Shown: positions 24,211 to 34,935 of the stretch, piece by piece
Position numbering within the stretch: the stretch's first letter is position 1
Layout of the letters: each line of letters starts with the position of its first letter
Made by a program: the position numbers and the translations under genes
Notes under the pieces: model-generated
Told to the model about the DNA's origin: nothing
Database searches by the model: none
The model's input: the letters and a program-made list of their open reading frames with translations, nothing else
From: Myxococcales bacterium
GTDB taxonomy: Bacteria; Myxococcota_A; Polyangia; Fen-1088
Length of the DNA stretch: 34,945 bases
Direction: 5' to 3'
NCBI GenBank assembly: GCA_003153015.1
Contig: PMBS01000156.1
Location: 131 to 35,075 of the forward strand

Positions 24211-27200
24211 TCACTTGCCCGGCTGCCCGGCCGCGTTCCCGGTCTTCTGCACCACGGTGGCTGCCCCGCGGTCGAGGACGACCACGGTCTGCACCGACTG
24301 GATCTCATTGGTCTCGCGCGCGAACACCTGGACCAAGTTGCTGCCCGGCCAAAGCGGCACATCGGCCTCGAAGGCTAGACGGGTCTTGTCTCCCTTGTTG
24401 GGCTGGTAGAAGACCTTCTTGGGTGGCAGCTTGGAGTCGCGGTTCCACACCCGGATGTAGACGTCTTTGACCTCGGTGTCGTCGGTGGCTGTAGCCTTGA
24501 TATGTACCGTGTTGCCCGGCACCACCGTGGGCGCCGCAACCACCAGGACGGGCGGGGTCACCTGCCACTTGGGGACAAAGCTGCCGTGGATCGCGCCGCC
24601 CGGCGTGACGTCCGCCGCAGTCACGAACGCCGGCCGACCGCTCTCGATCTCCACCCGCTGGAAGGCGCCGATGCGGCCGGTGCTCTTCCACACGCTTCCC
24701 TTGGGGGCATAGCCCACGACCAGCGCATCGTCGGTCGGCGCCTGGCGCAAGACCGCCTCGGAACGCGTGATGGTGACCGGCTGGTCTTCGGCCGCGGGAG
24801 CGGGGCCAGCCGGTGCCAGCTTGACCTTGATCTTGTCGGTCACCGATTCGCCGAGAACCGTGTCGGCCACCACCAGCTCAAGCTGGTACTCGTCCCCGCG
24901 AAAATCCGATCCGACCTCGTAGACGAAGGTGAAGGTCCGGCTGGCTCCCGGCGCCAGATCCTTGGTGTCGAAACGACCGGCGCTGATCAGAATGCCTTCC
25001 TGCCCGGAACCGTTGCGCAAGATGGCCTCGGTGCGCAGGGCCGCGCCCTGCCCGATGTTCTTCACCTTCACCAGCGTTCGCACGCGCTCGCCCCTTTGCA
25101 CCTGGCCGTCGCGATTCCCGACCAGGTCGTCAATGGTCTGGTAGCTGTAGGCGAAAAGCGGGTGCGCCTTGCCCTCGATGTTGAGGGTCATCTCGGGGCT
25201 GTTGGCCATCAGCGTCCCCTGTCCAGACATGTCGGCCCGGATGACATCGGTGCGAGTGAGACTGCTCTTGGACGCTCTGACGGTCAGGTCGTAGGTCTTG
25301 CTGCTACCCGGGGCGATCTTGCCGAAGACCATCTCATTCTCGTCGAAAAGCGGGTTGTCGCTCTTCAGCACCGCACGCACCCGGTAGACCGCCGTGGTCC
25401 CCACGTTCTTCACCGTGCCCCGGACCTTGATGGTGTTGCCCGCCTTCACTTGGGCTTCGCCACTAGCCGCCGCCAGAGTCACCTGAATCTGGCCCGGCCC
25501 TTGGTTGCCTGGGCCGGTGCTCCAGTCGACACCCAGTTTCTCCAGCGCGGCGGACAGGCGCCTGTCCTCGTCGGCACGAACCTTGTCGAAGAGCGCCTTG
25601 CTCGAATTCACCAGATCCTGTCGGCGCGGCGTGCGAGCCTGGGCGAGTAGGTCGCGGGCCAGCGTGATGGGAAAATCCATGCGATCTTCCTCGGGCTCCA
25701 CGTTGTCGCTCTCGTCCTCGTCGGGCAAATTGGTGTCGATCTCATCCAGCTCCTGCTTGCGTCGCAATTCAGCCGCTGTCGGCACATAGAGGTACGCGAC
25801 GACCTCCTCGGGTTTCGTGCCCTTGCGCACGCTCGGGCTCACCAGATGCCACTCGTAGTCCGATTCCTGGCGCCGTCGCGTGGAACTTTGTAGATTGATC
25901 CACGCCTCATCGTTGTTCTTTTCCACCCGCATGCGCACCAGTTCCACATCGGGCGTCACGCCCACGCCCTGGATGGAGGTATCCCCTGGGGTCAGGTACT
26001 GCGCTGTCGTAAGCTTGAGCCCCAGCTTGTCGTCCTCGGGCTTGTTGCCAAAAGACACGGGGGACGGGATGTCGAACAGCATCTGCACCGAACCCTTGCC
26101 GAAGGTGGTCTCGCCGATGACAACCCCGCGGTCCAGGTTCTTGATGGCCCCGGCGACGATCTCCGAGGCGCTGGCCGAGTTCTGGCTGACCAGAACCGCC
26201 AGCGGGGCCTTGTTGTCGCCATTGCGGGTGGCGTGCTCGTCCTTGCGCTGCGCCCCGCCCACGCCGACCATGGACACGATGACGCCCGACTCGATGAACG
26301 CATCGGCCACCTTTTGCGCCTGGTCGTACAGCCCGCCGGGATTGCCCCGCAGGTCCATGATAATGCCCTTGACCTTCTCCCGGTCGAAGAAGGCCAAAGC
26401 CCGCCCCAGGTCGCTCTCGGTATTGGCGGAAAAGCTGAGCACGCGGAAGTAGCCGATCTTGGCAGCGGGCTGTCCGCCGACCGCGGGAACCGTCAGCACG
26501 CGTGGCGGCGGGTCGATGGCGGGCGGGCGGATGAAATCGCGGACGATGGTGAACTTCTTCGCAGCCGGCACATTGGCTCGCTCGATGTAGACGTCCACCG
26601 GCGCACCCACCTCACCACGCAGCCGGTCCACCGCCTCTTGCAGCGTCATGTTGATGGTGGACTCGTTGTTGATGCGGACGATGTGGTCTTTGGCCTTGAG
26701 TCCGGCGCGTATCGCCGGGGTGTCCGGCATGGGCTTCTTGACCAAGATGCGCCCCTTGCGGTCCATTTCGATGACGATCCCAAGCCCCCCGAATTTGCCC
26801 TGCGTGGTGGTGCGCATGTCCTTGTAACTGTCCACGTCGAGCAGGACCGAGTGCGGATCCAAGGTGTAGAGCATGCCGTTGGTAGCGGTCATTTCGATCT
26901 CGACCAGGTGGCGGGCCGCATCCTTGGCCGCCACCGGCTGCAAGCGCGGCTGGATGAAACGAAAGATGTCCTGCAACGTGCTGCGCAGGGTCCAGGGCGA
27001 GTCCACCCGCTCCACGGGAAAGGTCTTCTGCTCGCTATTGACTCGCACGGTGACCTGCTTGGGATCCTGCTCGGGAAATCGGTCGACCAGGATCTCCGGC
27101 ACGTCCCGCTGCAAGAAGTCGAGCGCACCCACCAGCATGCGCCTGGGATCAAGGCGGGTCTTGTCGAAGTACTGGTTGTTTACGTAATAGAGCGTCTTGG

Positions 27201-27369
27201 TGAAGATCTGGGCCTGCGCCAGATCGTAGGTCGCGCTCCCGGCTTGGACCGCGGCGGACAGGGAGGCATTGGTGCCGAGCCGTAGGTCATCGCCGCGGCG
27301 TGAAATGGTGAGAAACAGGGCGAGGGTGCAGGCCCCCAGAAGGATGATTGTTTTACGTAGGCGTCGCAT
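24211..27369 (-). CDS. Large PDZ/S41 C-terminal-processing-type protease with extra domains
   Basis: This is a 1052-aa protein. I start at ATG 27369 (MRRLRKTIILLGACTLALFLTI) because GGAG lies six bases upstream and the longer track start has none. The N-terminal hydrophobic helix is a signal anchor. A helical S41 N-terminal region (YYVNNQYFDK) leads to a PDZ domain (GGLGIVIEMDRKGRILVKKPMPDTPAIRAGLKAKDHIVRIN). The S41 core has MDLRGNPGGLYDQAQKVADAFI, the nucleophile Ser in VSQNSASASEIVAGAI and the Lys in TTFGKGSVQ, so the Ser/Lys dyad is intact. The last about 450 residues exceed normal CtpA length and look like repeated Ig/CARDB-like domains plus an SH3-like stretch (SVWKSTGRIGAFQRVEIESGRPAFV). 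It acts in the envelope; substrate unknown. Confidence 0.92.
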   Translation of the reverse strand: MRRLRKTIILLGACTLALFLTISRRGDDLRLGTNASLSAAVQAGSATYDLAQAQIFTKTLYYVNNQYFDKTRLDPRRMLVGALDFLQRDVPEILVDRFPEQDPKQVTVRVNSEQKTFPVERVDSPWTLRSTLQDIFRFIQPRLQPVAAKDAARHLVEIEMTATNGMLYTLDPHSVLLDVDSYKDMRTTTQGKFGGLGIVIEMDRKGRILVKKPMPDTPAIRAGLKAKDHIVRINNESTINMTLQEAVDRLRGEVGAPVDVYIERANVPAAKKFTIVRDFIRPPAIDPPPRVLTVPAVGGQPAAKIGYFRVLSFSANTESDLGRALAFFDREKVKGIIMDLRGNPGGLYDQAQKVADAFIESGVIVSMVGVGGAQRKDEHATRNGDNKAPLAVLVSQNSASASEIVAGAIKNLDRGVVIGETTFGKGSVQMLFDIPSPVSFGNKPEDDKLGLKLTTAQYLTPGDTSIQGVGVTPDVELVRMRVEKNNDEAWINLQSSTRRRQESDYEWHLVSPSVRKGTKPEEVVAYLYVPTAAELRRKQELDEIDTNLPDEDESDNVEPEEDRMDFPITLARDLLAQARTPRRQDLVNSSKALFDKVRADEDRRLSAALEKLGVDWSTGPGNQGPGQIQVTLAAASGEAQVKAGNTIKVRGTVKNVGTTAVYRVRAVLKSDNPLFDENEMVFGKIAPGSSKTYDLTVRASKSSLTRTDVIRADMSGQGTLMANSPEMTLNIEGKAHPLFAYSYQTIDDLVGNRDGQVQRGERVRTLVKVKNIGQGAALRTEAILRNGSGQEGILISAGRFDTKDLAPGASRTFTFVYEVGSDFRGDEYQLELVVADTVLGESVTDKIKVKLAPAGPAPAAEDQPVTITRSEAVLRQAPTDDALVVGYAPKGSVWKSTGRIGAFQRVEIESGRPAFVTAADVTPGGAIHGSFVPKWQVTPPVLVVAAPTVVPGNTVHIKATATDDTEVKDVYIRVWNRDSKLPPKKVFYQPNKGDKTRLAFEADVPLWPGSNLVQVFARETNEIQSVQTVVVLDRGAATVVQKTGNAAGQPGK

Positions 27370-27531
27370 GAATGACTCCGGTTGGGTCGGAGAAGACGAA
27401 CTTGGATCGTCGAGTAGATCCATCTTGTGGCCGAATCATAGCAAGACAGAAGCGCGCCGTCGTGCGAGGATTCGCAGCGCGACTTGGCCGCTGCGGTTTG
27501 CAGCACTTGTGGCCATGTCGGCACCCATGCA

Positions 27532-28404
27532 ATGGAGAGGCTGTTGACCGAATCTCACTCTGGCACGCTCTATGTTGTGGCTTCGCCCATCGGCCACCCG
27601 CAGGATCTGTCGCCCCGCGCGCTCGAAACCTTGCGCATGGCCGACCTGGTACTGGCCGAAGACACGCGCTCGGCGCGCAAGCTGCTGGACGGGCACGGGA
27701 TCGACCGTCGCACGCAGTCGTGCTTCGATGCCAACGAGCCGGCGCGTGCCGCACAAGCAGCGGCCTTGCTGCGCTCGGGCGCCAGCATCGCGCTGCTCTC
27801 CGAGGCGGGAACCCCCACCGTGTCGGATCCAGGCTACCGGGTCGTGCGCGCGGCCATTGCCGCGGGCGCTCGGGTGGTGCCTGTGCCAGGGCCCTCGGCG
27901 GTGCTGGCCGCGCTGGTGGGCTCCGGCCTGCCAACCGATCGGTTTCTCTTTGTGGGGTTTCCTCCGCGCAAGGCAGGCGCACGCCAAGGCCTGCTGGCTC
28001 AACTTCGTTCGCTTCCTGCCACGCTAGTCATCTTCGAATCGCCCCATCGAATCGCGACCACGCTGGCCGACTTGGCCGCCATCCTGGGAAAAGACCGGCC
28101 CGCTTGCTTGGCGCGCGAGCTGAGCAAGACCCACGAGGAATTCGTGCGCGGCACCCTGGCCGAGTTGGCGTCCCGGTACGCGACTGAGCGTCCCTTGGGT
28201 GAAGTGACCCTGGTGGTGGGCGGCGCTTCCGCGCAGGAACCGGAAGGCGACGGGCAATGCGACGAGGAAGTGCGCGGACGAGCGCGGGCGCTCCTGGCCT
28301 CAGGCCTGTCGGCGCGCGATGCTGCCGACGCTTTGGCCAGCGAAACCGGCCGCCCACGGCGCGAGACGTACCGGCTCGTGCTCGACTTGCGTGCACGCGA
28401 GTAG
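27532..28404 (+). CDS. rsmI: 16S rRNA (cytidine-1402 2'-O) methyltransferase
   Basis: This 290-aa SAM-dependent enzyme methylates the ribose of C1402 in 16S rRNA. Tetrapyrrole-methylase fold motifs are in order: LYVVASPIGHPQDLSPRALETLRMADLVLAEDTRSARKLL (His where the family usually has Asn after PIG), FDANEPAR, LLSEAGTPTVSDPGYRVV, PVPGPSAVLAALVGSGLP, FVGFPPRK, and VIFESPHRI. A C-terminal small helical region (RARALLASGLSARDAADALASETGRPRRETYRLVLDL) matches the HTH of longer RsmI proteins. ATG 27532 is taken; TTG 27544, with GGAGAGG ahead, is a real alternative. The gene is divergent from the S41 protease. Confidence 0.95.
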   Translation: MERLLTESHSGTLYVVASPIGHPQDLSPRALETLRMADLVLAEDTRSARKLLDGHGIDRRTQSCFDANEPARAAQAAALLRSGASIALLSEAGTPTVSDPGYRVVRAAIAAGARVVPVPGPSAVLAALVGSGLPTDRFLFVGFPPRKAGARQGLLAQLRSLPATLVIFESPHRIATTLADLAAILGKDRPACLARELSKTHEEFVRGTLAELASRYATERPLGEVTLVVGGASAQEPEGDGQCDEEVRGRARALLASGLSARDAADALASETGRPRRETYRLVLDLRARE

Positions 28405-28514
28405 GAAGAGCAAGTTGACGATGAGGAACGGATTGCCAGTGAAGAGGCCCAGCAGCTTCACCTGGAGGTAGTGGAGGGCATCGGGCTGCGGATCAAGCTC
28501 CCAGAATCCCGGGT

Positions 28515-28517
<3 letters not shown>
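28404..28517 (-). pseudogene. Relic of a polytopic membrane-protein gene between rsmI and the response regulator
   Basis: The 110 bases between the two stop codons are not random. Read on the minus strand they give [24 protein letters not shown], then [14 protein letters not shown]. This is a protein-like stretch with a membrane helix and a conserved-looking pattern I associate with large YfhO- or GT-type membrane proteins (recall only). No start, Shine-Dalgarno or further frame exists; both ends run into the neighbouring genes' stop regions. It is most likely an internal fragment left after deletion. Confidence 0.4.
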
Positions 28518-29972
<1,455 letters not shown>

Positions 29973-29986
29973 GGCGTGACGTTAGC

Positions 29987-32188
29987 TCATTTCAACCCGG
30001 AGGGCATGGGCGGTGGTGTGGGAAGCGACAGGGCTGGTGCGATGACCGCGGGCGGCGACAGCGGGATGGGGCCGGAACCGGGCAAGGGCGGCGGGCCTTT
30101 CTTCGCTTCCGCATAGGAGGCATAGGCATCGGCTTCCACGGGCAGAAGCACGGTGAAGGTCGAGCCGGCGCCCGGCTGGGAACGCACCTCGATGGTTCCA
30201 CCGTGGTTCTCGATAATGCGTTGGCTTATGGGCAGGCCCAACCCCGTGCCTCGTTCTTTGGTAGTGAAGAAGGGAATGAAGAGGTTGCGCAGATCCCCCG
30301 GCGGAATCCCCACGCCTGTGTCACGGAAGCGAACCTCCAGAAATGCTGCCGCTGCGCTCCGCCGCGTAGAGCGGCGCAGGCTGGTCGTCACGTGCAGCTT
30401 TCCGCCCTGAGGCATGGCCTCGAGCGCGTTGAGCGTCAGGTTGAGAAACACCTGCCGCAACTGCTGGGCATCGGCCCTCACCTGGGGTAGTCCCTCGATG
30501 AAGCTTGTCGAAATCTCCACGTTGGTGCTGCGTTCCTTGTCGAGGAGGTGCAGCGTCTTGCGAACCACATCGTTGATGTCGAGCGGATTCTGGTCGCCGC
30601 GATAGGGCCGGGCGTAGTCGAGGAACTGCGACACGATCTTGTTCAGCCGATCGACTTCCTCGACGATGATATCGAGAAACTCGCGTGTGCCACCGGCCTC
30701 GGCCGGCTGCGACCCGGTCGGTTGCAGAAACTGGGCCGCGCCTTTGATCGATCCCAGGGGATTGCGGATCTCGTGGGCGAGGCCGGCCGCCATCTGGCCA
30801 AGCGCCGCCAAGCGATCACGCTCTTTCATGCGCTCGTACACCTGCGAGTTCTGCAGGGTGACCCCGATGGACGCGGCCACCCCGCGAAACAGCTCAATCT
30901 CCTCTGAGGAATAGGCCTCGCGCAGGCGCTCATCGCGCAGAACCAGCATGCCCAGGAGTTGCTCTTCGCCGATCACCGCCAGCACGACCGAACCGTTGAC
31001 CAGCTCCAGGGCGCGCACCATGAGCAGGAGGCTCTCGCGCTCCTCGCTCTGGGTGTTGCGCAGGGCTGCCAGTTCTCGCTCAAGGCCTTCGATCGACACC
31101 ACGCCTGCGCGGCGCAGCCGCTCGAGAAAGGCGCGATAGGCGACGGCGTCCAAGCGTCCCTCGGGCCGCGGTCCGACATGTCCGGCCAACTCGTAGGCCG
31201 AGCCGTCGGGGTCGACAGTGTAGAGTGAGGCGTGGGTCACACGGCGCGAAGCCTCCAGGGCCGAGAGCACGCGCGGCACCAAATCCCGCACATCGATGAC
31301 GTTCATCAGATCGGTGCGCAGGTTTTCGATGCGCCGGAACAGCTCGTACTTCTCCTGAAACATCCAGCGATTCACCACCCGCTCCAGGCGTGTGCGCAAA
31401 GGCTCGAACACGATGATGATCGCGGTCGATGCCACCAGGGCGTTGAGGAAGAAAACGCCCAACTCGTCGAGTTCGACCCACTTCACCAGGAGGAGGCCAT
31501 AGATGACGGTGGCGATCATCACCAGGGTGGCCAACACCACCATCCGGCCGAGCAACTCGTTGAGGTCGAGCAAGCGGTAGCGGGCTAAAGTCTGCGACAG
31601 GAAGTACAGATAGATGGTGATGAAGATGTTCCCGAACGACGGCGCACCGGGAATCAGATCGAGCAACGCCGCCGTCACCGTCGCCACTCCACCGATCAAG
31701 AGGTAGAGGAGTCGGATCTTCTCGACCCGCGATGGCGTGCCCCGGTAGCGACGGTAGAGGTAGTAGACGGAGAGGTAGAGGCCGACGAAGACATAGGTGA
31801 CCAGAGCGGCGTGAAACCACAGGGCGGTGTGGATGGGCGCGGCCAGGAAGCGGCTGAGCAGCAGCGCCGAGTAGAGCAATCCCGCGCCCACCACGGTAGT
31901 GCGCGAGAGCGGCGGCGGCCCGGCCTCGTCGCCCAAGAAGGCCTGGAAGAACCGTTGCGCGGTCGCGGGAAGTGACACGGCGGCGGCCATAACGGCCCAC
32001 TTGAGGAACGAATCGGGCTCAGCCGTGCCAGTGGCGAAGAAAGACAGGAACTTTTCCAGCGCGATGTTGAAGGCGAAGGTTGCGAAGAGAACATGAACCG
32101 CCCGCCGCGGTTCACGCAGAAGAACGGCGCCACCGATCGCCAGGCTTACGATGGCAGCTACCAGTGCGGATAGGGTCTGGGTGTTCAA
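29987..32188 (-). CDS. Membrane sensor histidine kinase with GAF-like domain
   Basis: This is a 733-aa protein whose start is a TTG (codon at 32188); no better start is near. The N-terminus has about seven to eight hydrophobic helices, a 7TM-type sensor input region (1-about 260, e.g. WVELDELGVFFLNALVASTAIIIVFEPLRTRLE). A GAF-like domain spans about 290-445 (VTHASLYTVDPDGSAYELAGHVG). The kinase core follows: H-box LAHEIRNPLGSIKGAAQFLQ with phospho-acceptor His, N-box FLNLTLNALEAMP, G1 DTGVGIP and G2 GTGLGLPISQRIIENHGG. It ends with a Pro-rich tail. It is followed after 14 bases by the NtrC-type regulator. The signal is unknown; the 7TM input suggests a membrane or lipid-soluble cue. Confidence 0.95.
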   Translation of the reverse strand: MNTQTLSALVAAIVSLAIGGAVLLREPRRAVHVLFATFAFNIALEKFLSFFATGTAEPDSFLKWAVMAAAVSLPATAQRFFQAFLGDEAGPPPLSRTTVVGAGLLYSALLLSRFLAAPIHTALWFHAALVTYVFVGLYLSVYYLYRRYRGTPSRVEKIRLLYLLIGGVATVTAALLDLIPGAPSFGNIFITIYLYFLSQTLARYRLLDLNELLGRMVVLATLVMIATVIYGLLLVKWVELDELGVFFLNALVASTAIIIVFEPLRTRLERVVNRWMFQEKYELFRRIENLRTDLMNVIDVRDLVPRVLSALEASRRVTHASLYTVDPDGSAYELAGHVGPRPEGRLDAVAYRAFLERLRRAGVVSIEGLERELAALRNTQSEERESLLLMVRALELVNGSVVLAVIGEEQLLGMLVLRDERLREAYSSEEIELFRGVAASIGVTLQNSQVYERMKERDRLAALGQMAAGLAHEIRNPLGSIKGAAQFLQPTGSQPAEAGGTREFLDIIVEEVDRLNKIVSQFLDYARPYRGDQNPLDINDVVRKTLHLLDKERSTNVEISTSFIEGLPQVRADAQQLRQVFLNLTLNALEAMPQGGKLHVTTSLRRSTRRSAAAAFLEVRFRDTGVGIPPGDLRNLFIPFFTTKERGTGLGLPISQRIIENHGGTIEVRSQPGAGSTFTVLLPVEADAYASYAEAKKGPPPLPGSGPIPLSPPAVIAPALSLPTPPPMPSGLK

Positions 32189-32241
32189 GACCCTGGCATT
32201 TTACAGCCTTTGCCGTCCTGGCCTCGGTCTGTTAGCATCAC

Positions 32242-32276
32242 CGCTCATGAGCGCGGCCAATATTCCGCGGCCGCTC
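32242..32276. other. Palindromes in the divergent kinase/HNH intergenic region
   Basis: The perfect 12-base palindrome CGCTCATGAGCG (32242-32253) is followed by GCGGCC-N10-GGCCGC. Both lie in the 207-base gap between two divergent genes, where a regulator could bind. No protein can be named. Confidence 0.25.
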
Positions 32277-32395
32277 CGGCGGTCCACACCCCCCCAAGAC
32301 GCTTCGCATAAACGCGGTGCCGGGGCAAGGACTAGGCGGTTTCTGCTATCAGCACTCGATGCAGCAATAGCGCACAGTGCTAGGACGGAAGCTCC

Positions 32396-32992
32396 GTGAT
32401 TAACTCGTCTGTCCTGGTGCTCAACCGGAGCTTCCAGCCCATCCACGTTACCAATGTGCGGCGCGCCTTTACCCTGCTCTACTTGGGTGCGGCGCAGGCC
32501 ATCGACCGGCAGTTCCGCATGTTCGACTTCGATAGCTGGTCGCAGCTCTCGACCGAAACCGGCGATGAGGTCATTCACACCGTCAATCGCGCCATCCGCG
32601 TGCCGCGTGTGATCATGTTGCAGCTATACGATCGCATCCCCAAGGCCAAGGTCCGCTTTTCGCGCCACAACATCTACACAAGGGACGCCAATACCTGCCA
32701 GTACTGCGGCCGGCAGCTTGCCCGTTCGGACCTGAATCTGGACCATGTCAGGCCCCGATCCCAGGGCGGGCGCACGACCTGGGAGAATGTCGTGTGTTGC
32801 TGCGTGGACTGCAACCTGGCCAAGGGCGCGCGGACTCCGGAGCAGGCCAAGCTGCGTCTTCTCCGCACGCCTGCCCGACCCCGCTGGACCCCGACTTTCC
32901 GCACCGCGGGCGATGGCGTTCGCTACCGCGAATGGCTACCCTTCCTCGACCTCGCCAATGCGTCGTACTGGAATGTCGAGCTGGAGGAGTAG
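32396..32992 (+). CDS. HNH-family endonuclease
   Basis: This 198-aa protein starts at GTG 32396 with GGACGGAAG upstream. The N-terminal half (VLVLNRSFQPIHVTNVRRAFTLLYLGAAQAI) is the conserved fold preceding the HNH core in this widespread family. The core is CQYCGRQLARSDLNLDHVRPRSQGGRTTWENVVCCCVDCNLAKG. It holds two CxxC zinc-binding pairs, the catalytic-type DH and the Asn, so it should be active. Family members are ordinary chromosomal proteins of unclear role, possibly DNA repair, not restriction enzymes in the classic sense. It is followed immediately by hemD, which it overlaps. Confidence 0.94.
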   Translation: MINSSVLVLNRSFQPIHVTNVRRAFTLLYLGAAQAIDRQFRMFDFDSWSQLSTETGDEVIHTVNRAIRVPRVIMLQLYDRIPKAKVRFSRHNIYTRDANTCQYCGRQLARSDLNLDHVRPRSQGGRTTWENVVCCCVDCNLAKGARTPEQAKLRLLRTPARPRWTPTFRTAGDGVRYREWLPFLDLANASYWNVELEE

Positions 32993-33737
32993 TGTTCTTC
33001 AAGGACTCCGCGTCCTTCTGACTCGGCCGGCGCGCGCCGAGGCCGACAAATGGGCGGCGGCTCTGTCGGCGGAGGGTGCCACTGTCGTTCCCTATCCGAC
33101 GATCGAGGTGCTAGCGCCACCCTCATGGGAGCCGCTCGACCAAGCCCTCCGGCAGGTCGAGCGCTACGACTGGATCATCTTCACCAGTCAGGCCGCAGTG
33201 CTTTTTGCCGCTTCACGCATGGAGGACGGCCGCTTTCCGGCCGGAATGGCCCGCCCACGCGTCGCCGCAGTGGGCGCAGAAACCGCACGGGCGCTCGAGG
33301 AGGCCGGCGCCCACGTGGATCTCGTGCCCTCGGACCAGCGGCAAGAGGGCCTTGTTGGCGTTTTGCGCGACCTTGGAACCGGCACCCGCCTGCTCGTCGT
33401 TCATGCCCTCGCCGGCCGCGATACGCTGATCGGGGCCATGCGCGACCAAGGCTGCCAGGTTGACGTGGTCGCCGCCTACCAGACTGCCGCCCGCAGTCCT
33501 CTGCCGCCCCCACCGGCCTTTGACGTGGCGACTTTCGCCAGCCCATCGGCGTTGCTCGCCTTGGTGGAGAGACACGGCACCCGCGTCCTCGCGAACAAGA
33601 CAATAGCCGTTATCGGGCCCACCACCGCAGCCGAGGCCGTCCGTCATGGCCTTTCGCCTGTGATTGCTGCTGAGCCCAACATCGATGCGCTAATCTCGGC
33701 TATTGCCCGCGCCCGCGCACCCAAAGGAGGCAACTAG
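32973..33737 (+). CDS. hemD: Uroporphyrinogen-III synthase
   Basis: This 254-aa cytoplasmic enzyme cyclises hydroxymethylbilane to uroporphyrinogen III in heme synthesis. HemD sequences are poorly conserved, but the core pattern is clear: [39 protein letters not shown], then [65 protein letters not shown] and [35 protein letters not shown]. The start is uncertain: ATG 32973 overlaps the HNH gene by 20 bases, yet the best Shine-Dalgarno (GGAGGAG) lies later, inside the overlap. It is one base upstream of hemB. Confidence 0.92.
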   Translation: MSSWRSSVLQGLRVLLTRPARAEADKWAAALSAEGATVVPYPTIEVLAPPSWEPLDQALRQVERYDWIIFTSQAAVLFAASRMEDGRFPAGMARPRVAAVGAETARALEEAGAHVDLVPSDQRQEGLVGVLRDLGTGTRLLVVHALAGRDTLIGAMRDQGCQVDVVAAYQTAARSPLPPPPAFDVATFASPSALLALVERHGTRVLANKTIAVIGPTTAAEAVRHGLSPVIAAEPNIDALISAIARARAPKGGN

Positions 33738-33738
33738 G

Positions 33739-34734
33739 ATGTCATTCCCAGAAAACCGGCCACGGCGACTACGCCGCACCGAAGCTTTGCGTAGAATGGT
33801 TCGTGAGACCACGCTCTCCGTCGACAACCTGGTCTTCCCGCTCTTCGTGTGCCCGGGCAAGGGAGTGCGCCGCGAGATTGCGTCGCTGCCTGGGCAATTC
33901 CATTTCTCTGTCGACCAGCTTGGCCGTGAGGCTGAGGCGGTCGCCAACCTCGGTATACCCGCGGTCATCCTGTTTGGGCTGCCGGAGCGAAAGGACGCCG
34001 TGGGGAGCGAGGCCTGGCATCCGGAGGGCATCGTCCAGCGCGCTATTCGCACTATCAAGAAGGCCGTGCCTGATCTCGTGGTGGCTGCTGACTGTTGCTT
34101 CTGCGAGTACACGACCCACGGTCACTGCGGCGTCATCCTAGAAAAGAAAGGGAACCAGAGCGTGGTGGACAACGATGCCACCCTGGAAAACCTGGGCAGG
34201 GCAGCCCTGGCGCAGGCACAGGCGGGCGCAGACATCGTAGCTCCCTCCGGGATGATGGACGGGATGATTGGCTTTCTGCGCGAAACGCTGGACGAAGCCG
34301 AGCAGCAAGACGTCATCCTGCTCTCCTACGCGGCCAAGTACGCCTCGGCCTTCTACGGGCCCTTCCGCGAGGCGGTTGCCTCAGCGCCGTCATTCGGCGA
34401 CCGGCGCGGCTACCAAATGGACGTGGCGAACATCCGCGAGGCGATACGTGAGGTGGCTCTCGATGTGGAAGAGGGCGCGGACATCGTCATGGTCAAGCCC
34501 GCACTTCCTTGCCTTGACGTCATCGGCGAGGTGCGCCGTGAGTTCGATGTGCCAATCGCTGCGTACAACGTGTCGGGCGAGTATGCGATGCTCAAGCTCG
34601 CCGGCCAAAAAGGGCTTCTTGACTATGATCGAGCCATGGTGGAGACTTTAATGTCTGTACGGAGGGCGGGTGCCGACTTGGTCGTGACCTATCACGCCAA
34701 GGAGGCAGCGCAGCTCCTGACGGGCAAGAGATAG
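33739..34734 (+). CDS. hemB: Delta-aminolevulinic acid dehydratase (porphobilinogen synthase)
   Basis: This 331-aa enzyme condenses two 5-aminolevulinate molecules to porphobilinogen. The motifs are the N-terminal [18 protein letters not shown], a metal-binding Cys-rich loop ([14 protein letters not shown], the zinc-type pattern), a Schiff-base Lys in [15 protein letters not shown] and the second active Lys in [10 protein letters not shown]. Length is normal. AAAGGAGG sits eight bases before ATG 33739, within the hemD end, so hemD and hemB are co-transcribed and probably coupled. The Cys-rich site argues for a zinc-dependent type rather than the magnesium-only type. Confidence 0.97.
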   Translation: MSFPENRPRRLRRTEALRRMVRETTLSVDNLVFPLFVCPGKGVRREIASLPGQFHFSVDQLGREAEAVANLGIPAVILFGLPERKDAVGSEAWHPEGIVQRAIRTIKKAVPDLVVAADCCFCEYTTHGHCGVILEKKGNQSVVDNDATLENLGRAALAQAQAGADIVAPSGMMDGMIGFLRETLDEAEQQDVILLSYAAKYASAFYGPFREAVASAPSFGDRRGYQMDVANIREAIREVALDVEEGADIVMVKPALPCLDVIGEVRREFDVPIAAYNVSGEYAMLKLAGQKGLLDYDRAMVETLMSVRRAGADLVVTYHAKEAAQLLTGKR

Positions 34735-34777
34735 CGGGTCGTCGGCGCCGACCGGGCGCGTCTGGGCTTTTTTGTTG
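34735..34777 (+). terminator. Probable terminator after hemB
   Basis: GC-rich inverted repeats (GGTCG...CGACC and GCGCC-gaccg-GGCGC) directly follow the hemB stop and precede a run of six T. This is the only T-tracted hairpin region in the window that fits an intrinsic terminator, though the T tract is offset by several bases. Confidence 0.45.
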
Positions 34778-34802
34778 ACTTTTGCCCGCCGATACATAAG
34801 CT
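34775..34802 (+). promoter_or_regulatory. Candidate rRNA operon promoter
   Basis: TTGACT (34775-34780) with a 16-base spacer to TAAGCT (34797-34802) lies about 130 bases ahead of the apparent 16S start. The context makes it a likely rrn promoter; the -10 match is weak, and TACATA at 34793 is another option with a poor spacer. Confidence 0.4.
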
Positions 34803-34853
34803 TCCCATCCCCTCTGCGGGCAGCCGGTGGTCGGCTTCCAGCGAGAGGGCCGT

Positions 34854-34931
34854 TCGGTCTTTGAAAGCTGAATAGCAAACTGAGAAGAAATGCCGATTCC
34901 CTTGTCCTCAAAAGGGACGAGCGGATTCGGC
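34854..34931 (+). promoter_or_regulatory. rRNA operon leader with boxA-like antitermination signal and hairpin
   Basis: GGTCTTTGAAAGCTGAATAGC (34856-34876) has the form of the boxA/NusB antitermination region found just ahead of bacterial 16S genes (usually TCTTTGAAAACTGAATAG or similar). It is followed by a hairpin at 34892-34931, GCCGATTCCC.../...GGATTCGGC. The arrangement (promoter, boxA, processing-type stem, then 16S) is the standard rrn leader. Confidence 0.65.
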
Positions 34932-34935
34932 CCCG

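Noticed and set aside
24502-27285. Plus-strand ORFs of 382 and 350 aa opposite the S41 protease
   Set aside because: Antisense shadows; the minus frame has an intact PDZ and Ser/Lys dyad.
34648-34911. 87-aa minus ORF at the window end
   Set aside because: It crosses the hemB end, terminator and rRNA leader; no protein features.
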